The notes beneath the pieces are model-generated. The model saw nothing but the letters and a program-made list of their open reading frames with translations. It did no database searches and was not told the DNA's origin. Shown here piece by piece: positions 40,635 through 49,684 of a stretch of 50,146 nt of DNA (its first letter is position 1; each line of letters opens with the position of its first letter). The position numbers and the translations under genes were made by a program. Source of the DNA: [Streptosporangium] indianense. Lineage in GTDB: Bacteria; Actinomycetota; Actinomycetes; Streptomycetales; Streptomycetaceae. The stretch is from positions 1 to 50,146 of the forward strand of contig NZ_JAKEIO010000050.1 of the NCBI RefSeq assembly GCF_021474405.1, written 5' to 3'.

Positions 40635-41005
40635 GTGCGTCCGAGTCCGCCGCCGCCGAAGGATCCGCTGGATCCGGGCGACCAGCGGCGCGGTTTCTGG
40701 TCCTTGCCGGTCCTGGTGCTCGCCCGGTGGAGCTCATGGGGCAGGAGCCGCTGACCGTCCCGGGCCACGACCGGCACGTCGTCGGGCTCCCGCATCTCCC
40801 GGGTCTCGCGGACCGGCCCACCGTCCGGCAGGTGCGGCTGCTCCTCCGGAGCGGGGTGATGGGTGTCCGTGTCCATGACCCGCATCCCGACCCGCACGGC
40901 CCAGATCAGCGCGCAGGCCACGATCAGGCCGCAGACGAAGGCGATGGTCACGGCGACCGCGTGATCTGACGACGCCGCCAGTTCTGCATACGTAGCCGTA
41001 TTCAT
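40631..41005 (-). CDS. DUF6479-type small membrane protein
   Basis: A 124-residue protein with one N-terminal membrane helix (VAVTIAFVCGLIVACALIWAV) followed by a polar, presumably cytoplasmic tail rich in Pro/Arg/Gly, ending in SSGSFGGGG. This matches the short DUF6479 proteins of Streptomyces, of unknown function. It starts at ATG 41005 without a strong ribosome site and is coupled to the lipoprotein gene through an ATGA overlap. Confidence 0.75.
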   Translation of the reverse strand: MNTATYAELAASSDHAVAVTIAFVCGLIVACALIWAVRVGMRVMDTDTHHPAPEEQPHLPDGGPVRETREMREPDDVPVVARDGQRLLPHELHRASTRTGKDQKPRRWSPGSSGSFGGGGLGRT

Positions 41006-41298
41006 GCCCCAAGTATCACCGACGGAATGTAATAAAGCGCCCGGAATGTACCCTCGCAGGCCGGCAGGCCAGCAGGCCGGCCCGCGGACGGCGACTACGC
41101 GAAGCGCCCGGGCGGAGCGGCCCGCCGCTACGACCAGTCGCTGTGGCTGACCAAGGGCTTCCAGGGCGGCGGGCGGTGCGGGCGGCACGTCCGGACCCCG
41201 TACCGCCCCGCGGGATACGGTGCGGGAACGGAGGGTACGCGGACAGTGGCCGAACCGGTCTTCCGGCCCCCTCACCCGGTCCGCAGCAGGAGCCCCCG

Positions 41299-41721
41299 AT
41301 GACCTCCGCCTCCTCGTCGACACCATCGCCCCCGACACCCCCGACACCCCCGGACGTCCGGCTGCGGCTCGCCGAGCCGACGCGCTACGGCCGGACGGCA
41401 CGCCGTATCGACGGCGCCTGGTGGCCCCGGTCCGATGACCTGACCGAGGAGCTGACCGGACTGCTGGGCGTGCTGCCGCCCGCCTGGGGGCGCATCGCCA
41501 GCGTCCTGGTCCACGGGGACACCTGGCCCGACTGCCCGGAGCAGATGACCGTCGCCGGGCAGCCGGTGCACGTCGGCCACGACGACTCGCCCACCGCCCC
41601 CCACACGGTCTGCCTGATCGCCCCCGGCCGGGGCCGCTACGACCTGCTGGTGGTGCCGCCCGGGACGGCCGAGGCCGAGGCGGACCGGCTCATGGAAGGG
41701 GCCGTCGCCGGGGACGCGTGA
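41299..41721 (+). CDS. DUF5994-type hypothetical protein
   Basis: A 140-residue cytoplasmic protein starting at ATG 41299 after CAGGAGC. After a Pro/Thr-rich start it has RIDGAWWPRSDDLTEELTGLL, VLVHGDTWPDCPEQMTVAGQ and TVCLIAPGRGRYDLLVVPPG, the pattern of the DUF5994 family common in Streptomyces. No function is known. The next gene converges with a 16-bp gap. Confidence 0.85.
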   Translation: MTSASSSTPSPPTPPTPPDVRLRLAEPTRYGRTARRIDGAWWPRSDDLTEELTGLLGVLPPAWGRIASVLVHGDTWPDCPEQMTVAGQPVHVGHDDSPTAPHTVCLIAPGRGRYDLLVVPPGTAEAEADRLMEGAVAGDA

Positions 41722-41737
41722 CGTCCCGCCCAGCCGC

Positions 41738-42100
41738 TCAGTGCGCGGCCAGCACCAGCGCCAGGGCGGCCAGCGCCGGGACGGTCTGCACGAAGAGGAT
41801 CTTCCGGCTGGCGGTGGCGGCACCGTAGACGCCCGCGACCGCCACGCACACCAGGAAGAACACCGAGACCTGGAAGCCCACCGGGTCGGACGCCACCGCG
41901 CCCCAGACCAGACCGGCGGCGAGGAAGCCGTTGTAGAGGCCCTGGTTGGCCGCCAGGGCCTTCGTCCCGGCGGCGAACTCGGCACTGGTGCCGAAGGCCG
42001 CCCGGGCCCTCGGCGTGGTCCACAGGAACATCTCCAGCACCAGGATGTAGGCGTGGAGCGCGGCGAGGGCCAGCACCGCGAGCGTGGCGACGGTCGACAT
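41738..42100 (-). CDS. DUF1304 membrane protein
   Basis: A 120-residue integral membrane protein with four helices. The family signature is clear: LHAYILVLEMFLWTTPRARAAFG, then NQGLYNGFLAAGLVWG and a C-terminal helix pair (AGVYGAATA and VPALAALALVLAAH). DUF1304 proteins are small, widely distributed and functionally unassigned. ATG 42100 is the natural start. Confidence 0.9.
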   Translation of the reverse strand: MSTVATLAVLALAALHAYILVLEMFLWTTPRARAAFGTSAEFAAGTKALAANQGLYNGFLAAGLVWGAVASDPVGFQVSVFFLVCVAVAGVYGAATASRKILFVQTVPALAALALVLAAH

Positions 42101-42559
42101 GCGCTCATCATCACAGGCGCACCCCGTCCGCCCTCGTTCGGGCCCTCCCGGGAGGCGCCGCGGGGCGCGGGCTGGCAGATTGCGGCCAGAGGAAGGCCGG
42201 ACCCGGCCGTCGCGTCCCCGCGTGTGCCGCTCGGGAGCCGGGACCGGCCTTCCCGCTGCCGCGCCCGGTGACGGAGCCCGAGCGCCCTCCCGTTCCCGCC
42301 CGCCGCTCGGCACGTCTGTTCCCGTACGGCCGTTCGAAGCGACGCTCCGGGCCGGCGCGGAGCCGTGCGCCCTCGCACCCCGGGCCGGCGTCGCCCCCGG
42401 CCGCACGGAACACCCCCGACTCCCCGCCCCGCGGCCGGTTTTCGATCATCCCCCGGAACGATGTGAGGAACGTCCCGAGCCCAAGACGATGACCCCGACC
42501 TGTTCGAACACACACCGTCGAAAGCCGACGCACTCGAACACCAGGGAAGGGGCAAGCAG
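42101..42559. other. 459-bp stretch without a gene
   Basis: GC-rich DNA upstream of the serine-hydrolase gene and the divergent DUF1304 gene. No frame has consistent codon bias. The AT-richer segment 42470-42560 likely contains the hydrolase promoter and ends in its AAGGGG ribosome site. Confidence 0.5.
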
Positions 42560-43816
42560 TTGCGCATCGTCCGGCTCCTCGGAACCGTCCTGGGCACCAC
42601 CTTGCTGACCACCACCGCACTGCTCGCGGCGCCCGCGCACGCCGGCACCACCGGGACCCCGGAGGCGGTGTCCCTGGACGGACCCGCCCTGCGCGGCTCG
42701 CTGGACGCCGTCCATGAGGCGGGCCTGTACGGCGTCTTCTCGTCGGTCCGGGACGGCCGCGAGCGGTGGACCGGCGCCTCCGGTGTGGCCGACACGGCCA
42801 CCGGACGGCCCGTCACGCCGGACATGCGGCAGCGGGTGGGCAGCATCAGCAAGACCTTCACCGCGGTGGGCGTCCTGCAGCAGGTGGAGCGCGGCCGCAT
42901 CCGGCTCGACGCGCCCGTCGGCGACTACCTCCCGGACCTGATACCCGGGGAGCGCGGCCGGGAGATCACCGTCCGCATGCTCCTGAACCACACCAGCGGC
43001 ATCGGCGACTATGTCCTGAGCGCCTTCCCCTCCCTCGCCCAGGGCTCGGCGGCCAGCCTCGAAGAGGAGCGGTTCCGCTCCGTGCGCCCCGTGGAGCTGG
43101 TCCGGATGGGTCTCGCCGCCCCCGCCACCGGACGCCCCGGCGCGGTACCCGGCTCGTACTCCAACACCAACTACGTCATCGCCGGGCTGCTGCTGGAAAA
43201 GGTCACCGGCCGGAAGGCGAGCACCTACCTCACCCGGCACGTCATCGACCGGGCCGGGCTGCGCCACACGTACCTGCCCCGCACCCCGTACATCAAGGGC
43301 CCGCACGCGCGGATGTACGAGTCCTGGTTCGGCCGGCTCGACCCGCCGCGCGACTTCAGCGTCTACGACATGTCCTGGGCATCCACCGCGGGCGCCGTCG
43401 TCTCCACCACCGACGACCTGAACCGCTTCTACCGCGCCCTGCTCGGCGGGAAGCTGGTCGGCAAGGCCTCCCTCGACGAGATGACGCGCACGGTCCCCGT
43501 CTCCGGCATCGACTACGGCCTCGGCATCTACTCTCTCGAACTGCGCGGCTGCGGCCGCTTCTGGGGCCACGACGGGGCGGTGTTCGGCGCCGGCACGATC
43601 GCGCTGTCCAGCCGCGACGGCAAGCGCCAGGTCGCCCTCGCACAGAACCTGATGAAGTATCAGGAGCTCGACGAGAACGGCAGCCCGAAGCGGCACCCGA
43701 TCGACGACGCGCTCGCCGTCCACATCGTCCGCGCGCTCTGCCCGGATGTCCCCGCGTCCGGAATCAACCATTCTCGGTTGACCAGGACTCTCAGGTTTGA
43801 TCAGCTGTCCCACTAG
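42560..43816 (+). CDS. Secreted serine hydrolase of the class C beta-lactamase/D-Ala-D-Ala carboxypeptidase family
   Basis: A 418-residue secreted protein; TTG 42560 follows AAGGGG. The signal peptide (GTVLGTTLLTTTALLAAPAHA) is cleaved after AHA. Penicillin-binding-fold motifs are present: SISKTFTAVGVL (Ser-x-x-Lys nucleophile), LLNHTSGIGDY, YSNTNYVIAG (Tyr-x-Asn) and the HDGAVFGAG block replacing Lys-Thr-Gly. These define the beta-lactamase-related serine hydrolases (DD-peptidase, D-aminopeptidase and esterase branches). Two Cys near the C-terminus (RGCGRF, ALCPDV) may pair. The substrate cannot be fixed from sequence, but a DD-carboxypeptidase is the usual annotation. Confidence 0.88.
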   Translation: MRIVRLLGTVLGTTLLTTTALLAAPAHAGTTGTPEAVSLDGPALRGSLDAVHEAGLYGVFSSVRDGRERWTGASGVADTATGRPVTPDMRQRVGSISKTFTAVGVLQQVERGRIRLDAPVGDYLPDLIPGERGREITVRMLLNHTSGIGDYVLSAFPSLAQGSAASLEEERFRSVRPVELVRMGLAAPATGRPGAVPGSYSNTNYVIAGLLLEKVTGRKASTYLTRHVIDRAGLRHTYLPRTPYIKGPHARMYESWFGRLDPPRDFSVYDMSWASTAGAVVSTTDDLNRFYRALLGGKLVGKASLDEMTRTVPVSGIDYGLGIYSLELRGCGRFWGHDGAVFGAGTIALSSRDGKRQVALAQNLMKYQELDENGSPKRHPIDDALAVHIVRALCPDVPASGINHSRLTRTLRFDQLSH

Positions 43817-43889
43817 TCATGTTCGATTCTGATCGAGCACTTCATGGCTCCCTGGGGGGGAGCTTGTGACGAGTTGGGGAGTTCCCTTG

Positions 43890-45691
43890 ATGCATCACGG
43901 TTCCGCCGTGGCGCGCCGCGCCGGTTTCCGGCGTGGCGCCGCGGCCCTGACCTTCGTGGCGCTGGCCGCCGGCACCGCCCTGACGGGTGCGCCGGCCGCC
44001 ACGGCCGTCGGCGGCCAGGCGCCCGCCGGGAAGGCCTGCACGCCGACGGAGGGCTTCTCCGGCTGCCGCCTGTTCCTGCCCGCCAAGGGCGACCAGGACT
44101 TCACGGTGCCGTCCGGGGTGACGAGCCTCGACGTACGGGCCTGGGGAGAGGGCGGCGCGGGCAACTCCATGGCGTACGGCGGTGCGGGCGGCTTCGTCGC
44201 CGGCGCTCTGAAGGTCAGCCCCGGAGAGGTCCTGAGCCTCGCCGTCGGCGGGCCCGGCTTCGGTGACGCCCTCGCCGGCAAGGGCGGCAGCAGGGGTGGC
44301 GAGCGCGGCGGCAACAGCAGCGCCGTCCGTACGAGCGGCGGGACACCGCTCGTCGTCGCGGGCGGCGGTGGCGGCGCCGGCGGCGACACGGCCCATGGCC
44401 AGGCCGGTGCCGCCGGGGGCGAGAACGGCCAGGACGGCTCCGAGAAGGACCGCGGCGGCAAGGGCGCCGGCGGCGCGAAGGGCGGCGCGGGCACCGGCAA
44501 CGGCGCCGCGGGCGCCGACCGCGCGAAGGGCGGGGCCGGCGGCGCCGGCGGCACGGGCCGGTACGGCGGTGGCGGCGGCGGTGCCGGATACGCGGGCGGC
44601 GGTGGCGGCACGGGCGCCGAGACCGGCTCGACCACCGGCAGCAACCCCGCCACCGGCAGCGGTGGCGGGGGTTCCAGCTACGCCGAACCGGCCCGGGTGG
44701 ACGACACCGGATCGTCCTGCAGTGGCGTCAGACCCCCGCGACGGACCGGCTGGTCCAGGTCTCCGGCACCGACGCCACGACCCAGCCGGGCACCGACGTC
44801 CGGCCGCTGGCCGTGGTGGCCCGGGACAAGGACGGCAAGCCGGTCGCCGACACCTCGGTGACCTTCACCGTCGAGGACCCGGACGGCCTGAAGCCGCTGT
44901 TCTACCTCACCGGCGGCCCGGACGACGACGAGACCGTCGTGGCGACCGACGCCCGGGGCCGTGCGCAGACCCCGTGGATCGGCCTGGGCAGCCGCAAGGA
45001 GGGCTCGTTCACCGTCCGGGCGACGACCCTGGGCGCGTCGACGGCCTTCACCGTGCGGGTCACGGAGTCCCCGTACACGGTGAGCGCCGTCGGCGGCAAC
45101 GAGCAGAAGGCCGAGCAGGGCCGGGACTTCGCCGACGCGCTGCTCGCCCGGGTGCTCAGGTCGGGCCGGCCCGTGCCGGCCGGCACCGAGGTGGAGTTCC
45201 GCGTCGAGGACGGCGACGAGGGTGCCCCCCGCTTCGGGGGCGAGGAGCGTGTCGTCCGGGTGAGGACCGACGACTCGGGCACGGCGACCGCCCCGGCCCT
45301 GACCGCCGGTGAGGGCACGGGCACGTACACCGTGGCCGCGTCGGTGGGTGCCGCCATGACCCAGTTCGCGGTCGAGGTCGTCCCCGGCGACGGCACGCAG
45401 GAGCCCGGCCCCGGCGACGCGTCCGGCTCCCCGTCCCCGAGCCCCACGGCCGACCCGAGCCCGTCCGCCGAGCCGAGCCCGTCGACCGGCACCTCCGGCA
45501 CGACCGGCGGTGACGGCACCTCGACCACCGGCGGCGGTACGTCCACCGCCCTCGACGGCGGCAGCCTCGCCTCCACCGGCGCGGGCGGCATCGGCCTCCT
45601 CCTCGCGGCGGCCGCGGGCCTGGCAGCGGTGGGCTTCGCGGCCTTCCGTCTCGCCCCGCGCCTGAAGCTCCGCTCGCGTGACGGCGCCTGA
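43890..45691 (+). pseudogene. Glycine-rich LASTG surface protein, broken by one frameshift
   Basis: ATG 43890 (GGGGAG upstream) starts a signal peptide and a glycine-rich domain of about 270 residues (GGAGGAGGTGRYGGGGGGAG-type), ending with SSYAEPARVDDTG. At about 44710 the sense continues in the next frame as IVLQWRQT, VSGTDATTQPGTD, VVARDKDGKPVADTSVTFTV: two Ig-like bacterial adhesion repeats, a Pro/Ser stalk and the sortase signal LASTG with membrane helix and basic tail. A single base gain or loss near 44700-44712 therefore splits one gene. It may be genuine phase variation or decay, or a sequencing error in GC-rich DNA. The intact product would be a wall-anchored adhesin-like protein. 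Confidence 0.8.
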
Positions 45692-45710
45692 CGGCGCGTC
45701 GCACGTCGTC

Positions 45711-45749
45711 GCGACGGCCCGTACCCGGTCTTCCGGGTGCGGCCGTCGC
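45711..45749. terminator. Hairpin terminator after the LASTG gene
   Basis: GCGACGGCCCGTACCCGG (45711-45728) pairs with CCGGGTGCGGCCGTCGC (45733-45749) apart from one bulge and a mismatch, around a TCTT loop, 20 bp past the stop codon. Confidence 0.75.
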
Positions 45750-45855
45750 CGTTTCGACTTTGCGGAACCTTTGCCCGGGGCCGGGCGTTGGAGGGGGTGT
45801 GCGCGCGTGAGCGCGGGTGCGCCAGGTGATGCCGACTAGTACCGAGGTGACGTCA

Positions 45856-46407
45856 ATGGCAGTGTGGGACCGGCTCAAGGACCAGGCCAAGGCTCTCCAG
45901 CAAGGTCAGGGGGCGCGGGGTGCGACGACCGGTGGGCACGGCGGCGGGACGAGGCCCGGCGGTGGCGGCAAGGCCCAGCTGGTCGGCCTGCTGAAGACGC
46001 AGCTCGGCTCGCTGAAGAACGAGTTGAAGAGCGGGGCGTACCGGGACGCGAGCATGGCCATGTGCGCCCTGGTGGCGGCGGCCGACGGGCAGGTCGACCC
46101 GGCCGAGCGCCGGCAGGTCGAGTCCATGATCCTCACCAACGACGTTCTGCAGAACTTCCCGCCGGAGCAGCTCCGCCAGCGTTTCAACAAGCACGTGGAC
46201 CAGCTGACGGCCAACTTCCAGCTCGGCAAGTCGGAGGCGATGCAGGAGATCGCCAAGGCCGCCAAGAAGCCCACCGAGGCCAGGGCCGTGATCCAGACGG
46301 GCATCGTCATCGCCGGTTCCGACGGCGATTTCTCCCAGGCCGAGCAGATGGTCCTGCGCGAGGCCTGCGCGACGCTGGGGGTGTCACCGGCCGAGTTCCA
46401 GCTCTGA
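45856..46407 (+). CDS. TerB-family tellurite-resistance protein
   Basis: A 183-residue protein starting at ATG 45856 (AGGTGA upstream). A Gly-rich linker (residues 18-38) separates a short helix from the TerB domain: YRDASMAMCALVAAADGQVDPAERRQVE carries the acidic metal-binding pattern, and AGSDGDFSQAEQMVLREACATLGVS is the second, with helical packing between. TerB domains bind metals at the membrane and act with TerD/TerC proteins in tellurite and stress responses. No other ter gene is adjacent, so its partners lie elsewhere. Confidence 0.92.
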   Translation: MAVWDRLKDQAKALQQGQGARGATTGGHGGGTRPGGGGKAQLVGLLKTQLGSLKNELKSGAYRDASMAMCALVAAADGQVDPAERRQVESMILTNDVLQNFPPEQLRQRFNKHVDQLTANFQLGKSEAMQEIAKAAKKPTEARAVIQTGIVIAGSDGDFSQAEQMVLREACATLGVSPAEFQL

Positions 46408-46459
46408 CCCCAGCTCTGCCGGCCGTGGTGATGCGGCTTTCTCAGGAGGCCGGGCCGGG

Positions 46460-46687
46460 TTCCCGTCCACCGGGACGGGGGCCCTCCCCGCACGACTGCG
46501 GGAGCGGAAGCGCCCCGCACAGCTTCCCCAGGGGGCGGGGCCCCGGCACGACCGCCGGAACAGGAACCCTCCCCGCACGGCCGCCGCAGCTGGAGCCCCG
46601 CGCATGACCGCCGGGACGAGACCCACCCCGCACGACCCCCGGGGCGGGAGCCCCTCCCCGTACCTCCGTCGTGACAGGAGCACCGCG
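46460..46687. repeat. Degenerate array of about 28-bp repeats leading into the beta-lactamase ribosome site
   Basis: Units beginning CCCCGCACGAC or close variants start at 46486, 46513, 46541, 46571, 46596, 46626 and 46656, spaced 25-30 bp, with a partial copy before them. Most contain a GGGAG, GGAG or AGGA element. The last unit supplies the CAGGAGC ribosome site of the bla gene. There is no coding potential. Confidence 0.7.
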
Positions 46688-47677
46688 ATGACCCTCGACC
46701 GGACCGTCCCGTCACGGCGTGTCCTGTTGGCCGCCGCGGCCGTGCTGCCGCTGTCCGCCTGCGACACGGGCGACCGGTCGGCCGGTGACCCGGGCCGGAC
46801 GCCCGCGCCCACCGGCACGCGCCCGGGCCGGCACTCGCACTCGAGCAGGCCGCCGGTTCACCGCCTCCGGCTGGCGGACCTGGAGCGCGCGTACGACGCC
46901 CGTGTCGGCGTCCACGCCCTCGCGACGGGCACCGGTGCCACCGTCGTGCACCGGGCCGGTGAACGCTTCGCGTTCTGCTCGACGTTCAAGGCGCTGGCCG
47001 CCGCGGCCGTCCTGCACCACCGCACCGCGAGCGGCCTGGACCGGCGCGTCACCTACACCGAGGCCGACCTGCGCTCGACGACGCCGGTCACCGGCAGGCA
47101 CGTGAAGACCGGGATGACCCTGCGCGAGCTGTGCGACGCCGCCGTCCGCCACAGCGACGGCACGGCGGGCAACCTCCTGATGCGCGACATCGGCGGCCCG
47201 CCGGCACTCACCTCCTACCTGCGCCGGCTCGGCGACACCGTCAGCCGCATGGACCACTACGAGCCCGACCTGCACGACGTGCCGCCCGGCGACCCCGCCG
47301 ACACCACCACCCCGCAGGCGATCGCCACCGACTTCCGCGCGCTCCTCCTGGGCACCGCCCTGCCCGCCCGGGAACGCCGGCTCCTCATGGACTGGCTCTC
47401 GCGCAACGCCACCGACGTCGGCGCCCGCCGCATCCGGGCCGGGCTCCCCGGCGACTGGAAGGTGGCCGACAAGACCGGCACCGGCGACTACGGCCGGGCC
47501 AACGACATCGCGATCGTCCACCCGCCGCGCACCGCGCCGCTCGTCCTGGCCGTCATGACGGACCGGACCGGGCACGGCACCGAACCCTCGGACGCCCTGG
47601 TCGCCGAGGCGACCCGGCGGGCCGTCGCCGCCCTGAGACTCCCGGGGCTGCCGTCGGCGTCTATAACGGGGCCATGA
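46688..47677 (+). CDS. bla: Class A beta-lactamase, TAT-type lipoprotein form
   Basis: A 329-residue protein; ATG 46688 follows CAGGAGC. The signal combines twin arginines (PSRRVLLAAAAVLPL) with a lipobox (LSAC, Cys25), so it is probably a TAT-exported lipoprotein. Class A motifs in order: Ser98-x-x-Lys101 (CSTFK), SDG at 156-158 in place of SDN, the omega-loop glutamate Glu192 in YEPDLH where ExxLN is usual, and KTG in VADKTGTGDYG. The catalytic Ser, Lys, Glu and KTG are intact, so it should hydrolyse penicillins, but substitutions at the positions equivalent to Asn132 and Asn170 may shift activity. Its stop overlaps the DUF952 start (ATGA), indicating coupling. Confidence 0.92.
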   Translation: MTLDRTVPSRRVLLAAAAVLPLSACDTGDRSAGDPGRTPAPTGTRPGRHSHSSRPPVHRLRLADLERAYDARVGVHALATGTGATVVHRAGERFAFCSTFKALAAAAVLHHRTASGLDRRVTYTEADLRSTTPVTGRHVKTGMTLRELCDAAVRHSDGTAGNLLMRDIGGPPALTSYLRRLGDTVSRMDHYEPDLHDVPPGDPADTTTPQAIATDFRALLLGTALPARERRLLMDWLSRNATDVGARRIRAGLPGDWKVADKTGTGDYGRANDIAIVHPPRTAPLVLAVMTDRTGHGTEPSDALVAEATRRAVAALRLPGLPSASITGP

Positions 47678-48036
47678 TCTATCACGTCGTACCGCTCACC
47701 GTCTGGACCACCGCCACCGGCCGGACGTACGCGCCGGACTCCCTGGCCGACGAGGGCTTCGTGCACTGCTCCCCGGACGAGGCGACCACGCTGGCCGTCG
47801 TCGACGCCTTCTACCGGGACGCGCCCGGTCCCCTGCTCGTGCTCGCCCTCGACGAGGCGCGGCTCACCGCCCGGGTCGAGTGGGAGGCGGCGGCCCCCGC
47901 CCCGCCGCCCGGGGTCTCCGGCGACGTCCTGTTCCCGCACGTGTTCGGCCCCCTCGACCGGGACGCCGTCGACCACGTCCTGGAGGTGCGGTTCGACGAG
48001 GAGGGCCGGGCGGCGGAGCTGCGTACGGCAGGATGA
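47674..48036 (+). CDS. DUF952 protein
   Basis: A 120-residue protein of the DUF952 family: MIYHVVPLTVWTTATG at the start, LADEGFVHCSPDEATTLAVVD in the middle (with the conserved FVHCS), and DVLFPHVFGPLDRDAV near the end. These small proteins have an ADP-ribosyltransferase-like fold in structures, but no assigned role. ATG 47674 overlaps the beta-lactamase stop by 4 bp, so the two are co-translated; the biological link is not obvious. Confidence 0.9.
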   Translation: MIYHVVPLTVWTTATGRTYAPDSLADEGFVHCSPDEATTLAVVDAFYRDAPGPLLVLALDEARLTARVEWEAAAPAPPPGVSGDVLFPHVFGPLDRDAVDHVLEVRFDEEGRAAELRTAG

Positions 48037-48040
48037 CCGG

Positions 48041-48715
48041 GTGATCGAACAGGAATCCGCCCCCGGCGGCCCCCCTCCCACCCTGCGTCCCGTCCGGGGA
48101 GCGGCACGCTGCGCCGTCGCGGCCCTCGCGCTCGCGGCGGTCGCCTGGGTGGTCCGGGCGGTCTGGCACCTCCGGCTGGCCGCCGCGGGCGAGCCGGCGT
48201 CCGGCCCGCCCGACCAGGGCGGTGGGGTGCACCGCCCGCTGAACGCCCTGGAGGACTCCTACCACCTGGTCTCCTCGGCGGGTGCCGGCGTCACGGCCGT
48301 CTGCGCGATCGTGTTCCTGCACTGGCTGGACCAGGTGCGGGACAACGCCAAGGCCCTGACGGGCGCCGACCCCCGCTACGGCGACGGCTGGCTCTGGCTG
48401 GGCTGGGTCGTGCCCGTGGCGAACCTGTGGATACCCCGGGGCGTCGTCGCGGACGTCCACAGCTCCGTCTTCCCCGAGCGGCCGCTGCCCACCGTCGTGA
48501 ACTGGTGGTGGGGCCTGTGGCTGCTCGGCCTGGCCGGCGGCGTGGGGATCATCTACGCCGACGACACGGACGAGGTCATCGCCCGTGCCTACCACGACGT
48601 CGCGCCCCTGCTCACCGCCGACCTGGTGATCGTGGCCGCGGCCGCGGCGGCGGCCCTCATGGTCCACACGCTCACGACGGCACAGCAGGAGCAGATCGCC
48701 CGCAAGGGCTACTGA
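48041..48715 (+). CDS. DUF4328 membrane protein
   Basis: A 224-residue integral membrane protein. GTG 48041 is 5 bp past the DUF952 stop with AGGA upstream. There are four hydrophobic regions; the central block VFLHWLDQVRDNAKAL and WLWLGWVVPVANLWIPRGVVADVHSS is the DUF4328 signature, followed by VNWWWGLWLLGLAGG and a last helix (LLTADLVIVAAAAAAALMVHTL). Function is unknown. It is the third gene of the bla-DUF952 unit, and its stop overlaps the end of the convergent methyltransferase gene. Confidence 0.88.
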   Translation: MIEQESAPGGPPPTLRPVRGAARCAVAALALAAVAWVVRAVWHLRLAAAGEPASGPPDQGGGVHRPLNALEDSYHLVSSAGAGVTAVCAIVFLHWLDQVRDNAKALTGADPRYGDGWLWLGWVVPVANLWIPRGVVADVHSSVFPERPLPTVVNWWWGLWLLGLAGGVGIIYADDTDEVIARAYHDVAPLLTADLVIVAAAAAAALMVHTLTTAQQEQIARKGY

Positions 48716-49560
48716 CCGGCCCGCACCGGCCGGTACACCGACACGGCGAACGACGCCGTCACCGGCACCGGCTCCCCCAACCGGTCGACGCGGTCCCTCA
48801 GGTGCGCGGTCGTGAGGTGATGAGCGGTCGGACCCATGCCCACCAGGCCGGCGACGTCGTCGGCCGTGAGCCGCATGGCGTACTCCAGCGGCTCGGTGCG
48901 GTCGAGCCGGAAGAGGGCATCCAGGGAACGGCGCAGACGCTCCTCCTTCCGCGGGTCGACCGCCAGCAGCCCTACGGGCCCGCGCAGTTCACGCAGGTGC
49001 CGGTCGGTGGGCGTGACGACGAGCAGCGTGCCGTCCGGGCCGAGGACGCGGTGGAACTCGGGCCCGTTGCGGGGTGCGAACACGTTGAGGACGAGGTCGG
49101 CGCAGCCGGTGCGCACCGGCCAGGGCCGCCACACGTCCCAGCCGGCGGCCTTCGCGCGGGCGTGCGCCCGGGCGGCCACGCGCAGGGCGGCGGCGGAGCT
49201 GTCCAGTCCCAGCCCGTGGGCCTCGGGGAGGGCGTCCAGGACCGCGGCCAGATAGTGGCCGGTGCCCGCCCCGGCATCCAGCACGGTGCCGTCGGGCGGG
49301 GCCAGGTCCGAGGCGAGCCGCGCGAGGGTGCGGGCGAGCGGGTCGTAGTGCCCGGCGTTGAGGAACGCGGCGCGGCTGCGGACCATGCCGGGGGAGTCGG
49401 CGCTCGGGGCCCGCCGGTGGCCGGTCAGCAGACTGACGTAGCCGTGGCGGGCGATGTCGAAGGTGTGCCGGCTCGCGCACCGCAGCGCACCGGCGGTGTG
49501 TTCGAGGGCGGACGGGCACAGCGGGCAGGTCAGGACGGACAGAAGACGATCGCAAGACAA
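48709..49560 (-). CDS. rlmA: RlmA/TlrB-family 23S rRNA guanine-N1 methyltransferase
   Basis: A 283-residue enzyme of the family that methylates G745 or G748 in 23S rRNA helix 35; the G748 enzyme TlrB gives tylosin-type macrolide resistance. The zinc finger at the N-terminus (TCPLCPSAL ... LRCASRHTFDIARHGYVSLL) is intact. SAM-binding VLDAGAGTGHYLAAVLDALP and the AFLNAGHYDPL block follow, and VLNVFAPRNGPEFHRVL corresponds to the catalytic-loop region. TTG 49560 is chosen because GAGGAG stands 6 bases before it; the ATG at 49605 has no such site. The 3' end overlaps DUF4328 by 7 bp. A 13-codon leader ORF and hairpin upstream suggest antibiotic-induced attenuation. Confidence 0.88.
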   Translation of the reverse strand: MSCDRLLSVLTCPLCPSALEHTAGALRCASRHTFDIARHGYVSLLTGHRRAPSADSPGMVRSRAAFLNAGHYDPLARTLARLASDLAPPDGTVLDAGAGTGHYLAAVLDALPEAHGLGLDSSAAALRVAARAHARAKAAGWDVWRPWPVRTGCADLVLNVFAPRNGPEFHRVLGPDGTLLVVTPTDRHLRELRGPVGLLAVDPRKEERLRRSLDALFRLDRTEPLEYAMRLTADDVAGLVGMGPTAHHLTTAHLRDRVDRLGEPVPVTASFAVSVYRPVRAGQ

Positions 49561-49684
49561 GGGGTGCTCCTCGGAACGCGACGCGGCCGCGGCGGGGCGG
49601 TGCATCGCGTGCGGGCGGCGGACGGTGAGGCGTCGGCGTGCGCCGGCCGGCCACCGTGAACCGGCGGCCGGGGGCGGGTACGCC

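Noticed and set aside
41006..41298. Short plus-strand gene fragment upstream of the DUF5994 gene
   Set aside because: A DYAKRPGG...LWLTKGFQGG stretch looks protein-like but has no start signal and no recognisable family; it may be a relic.
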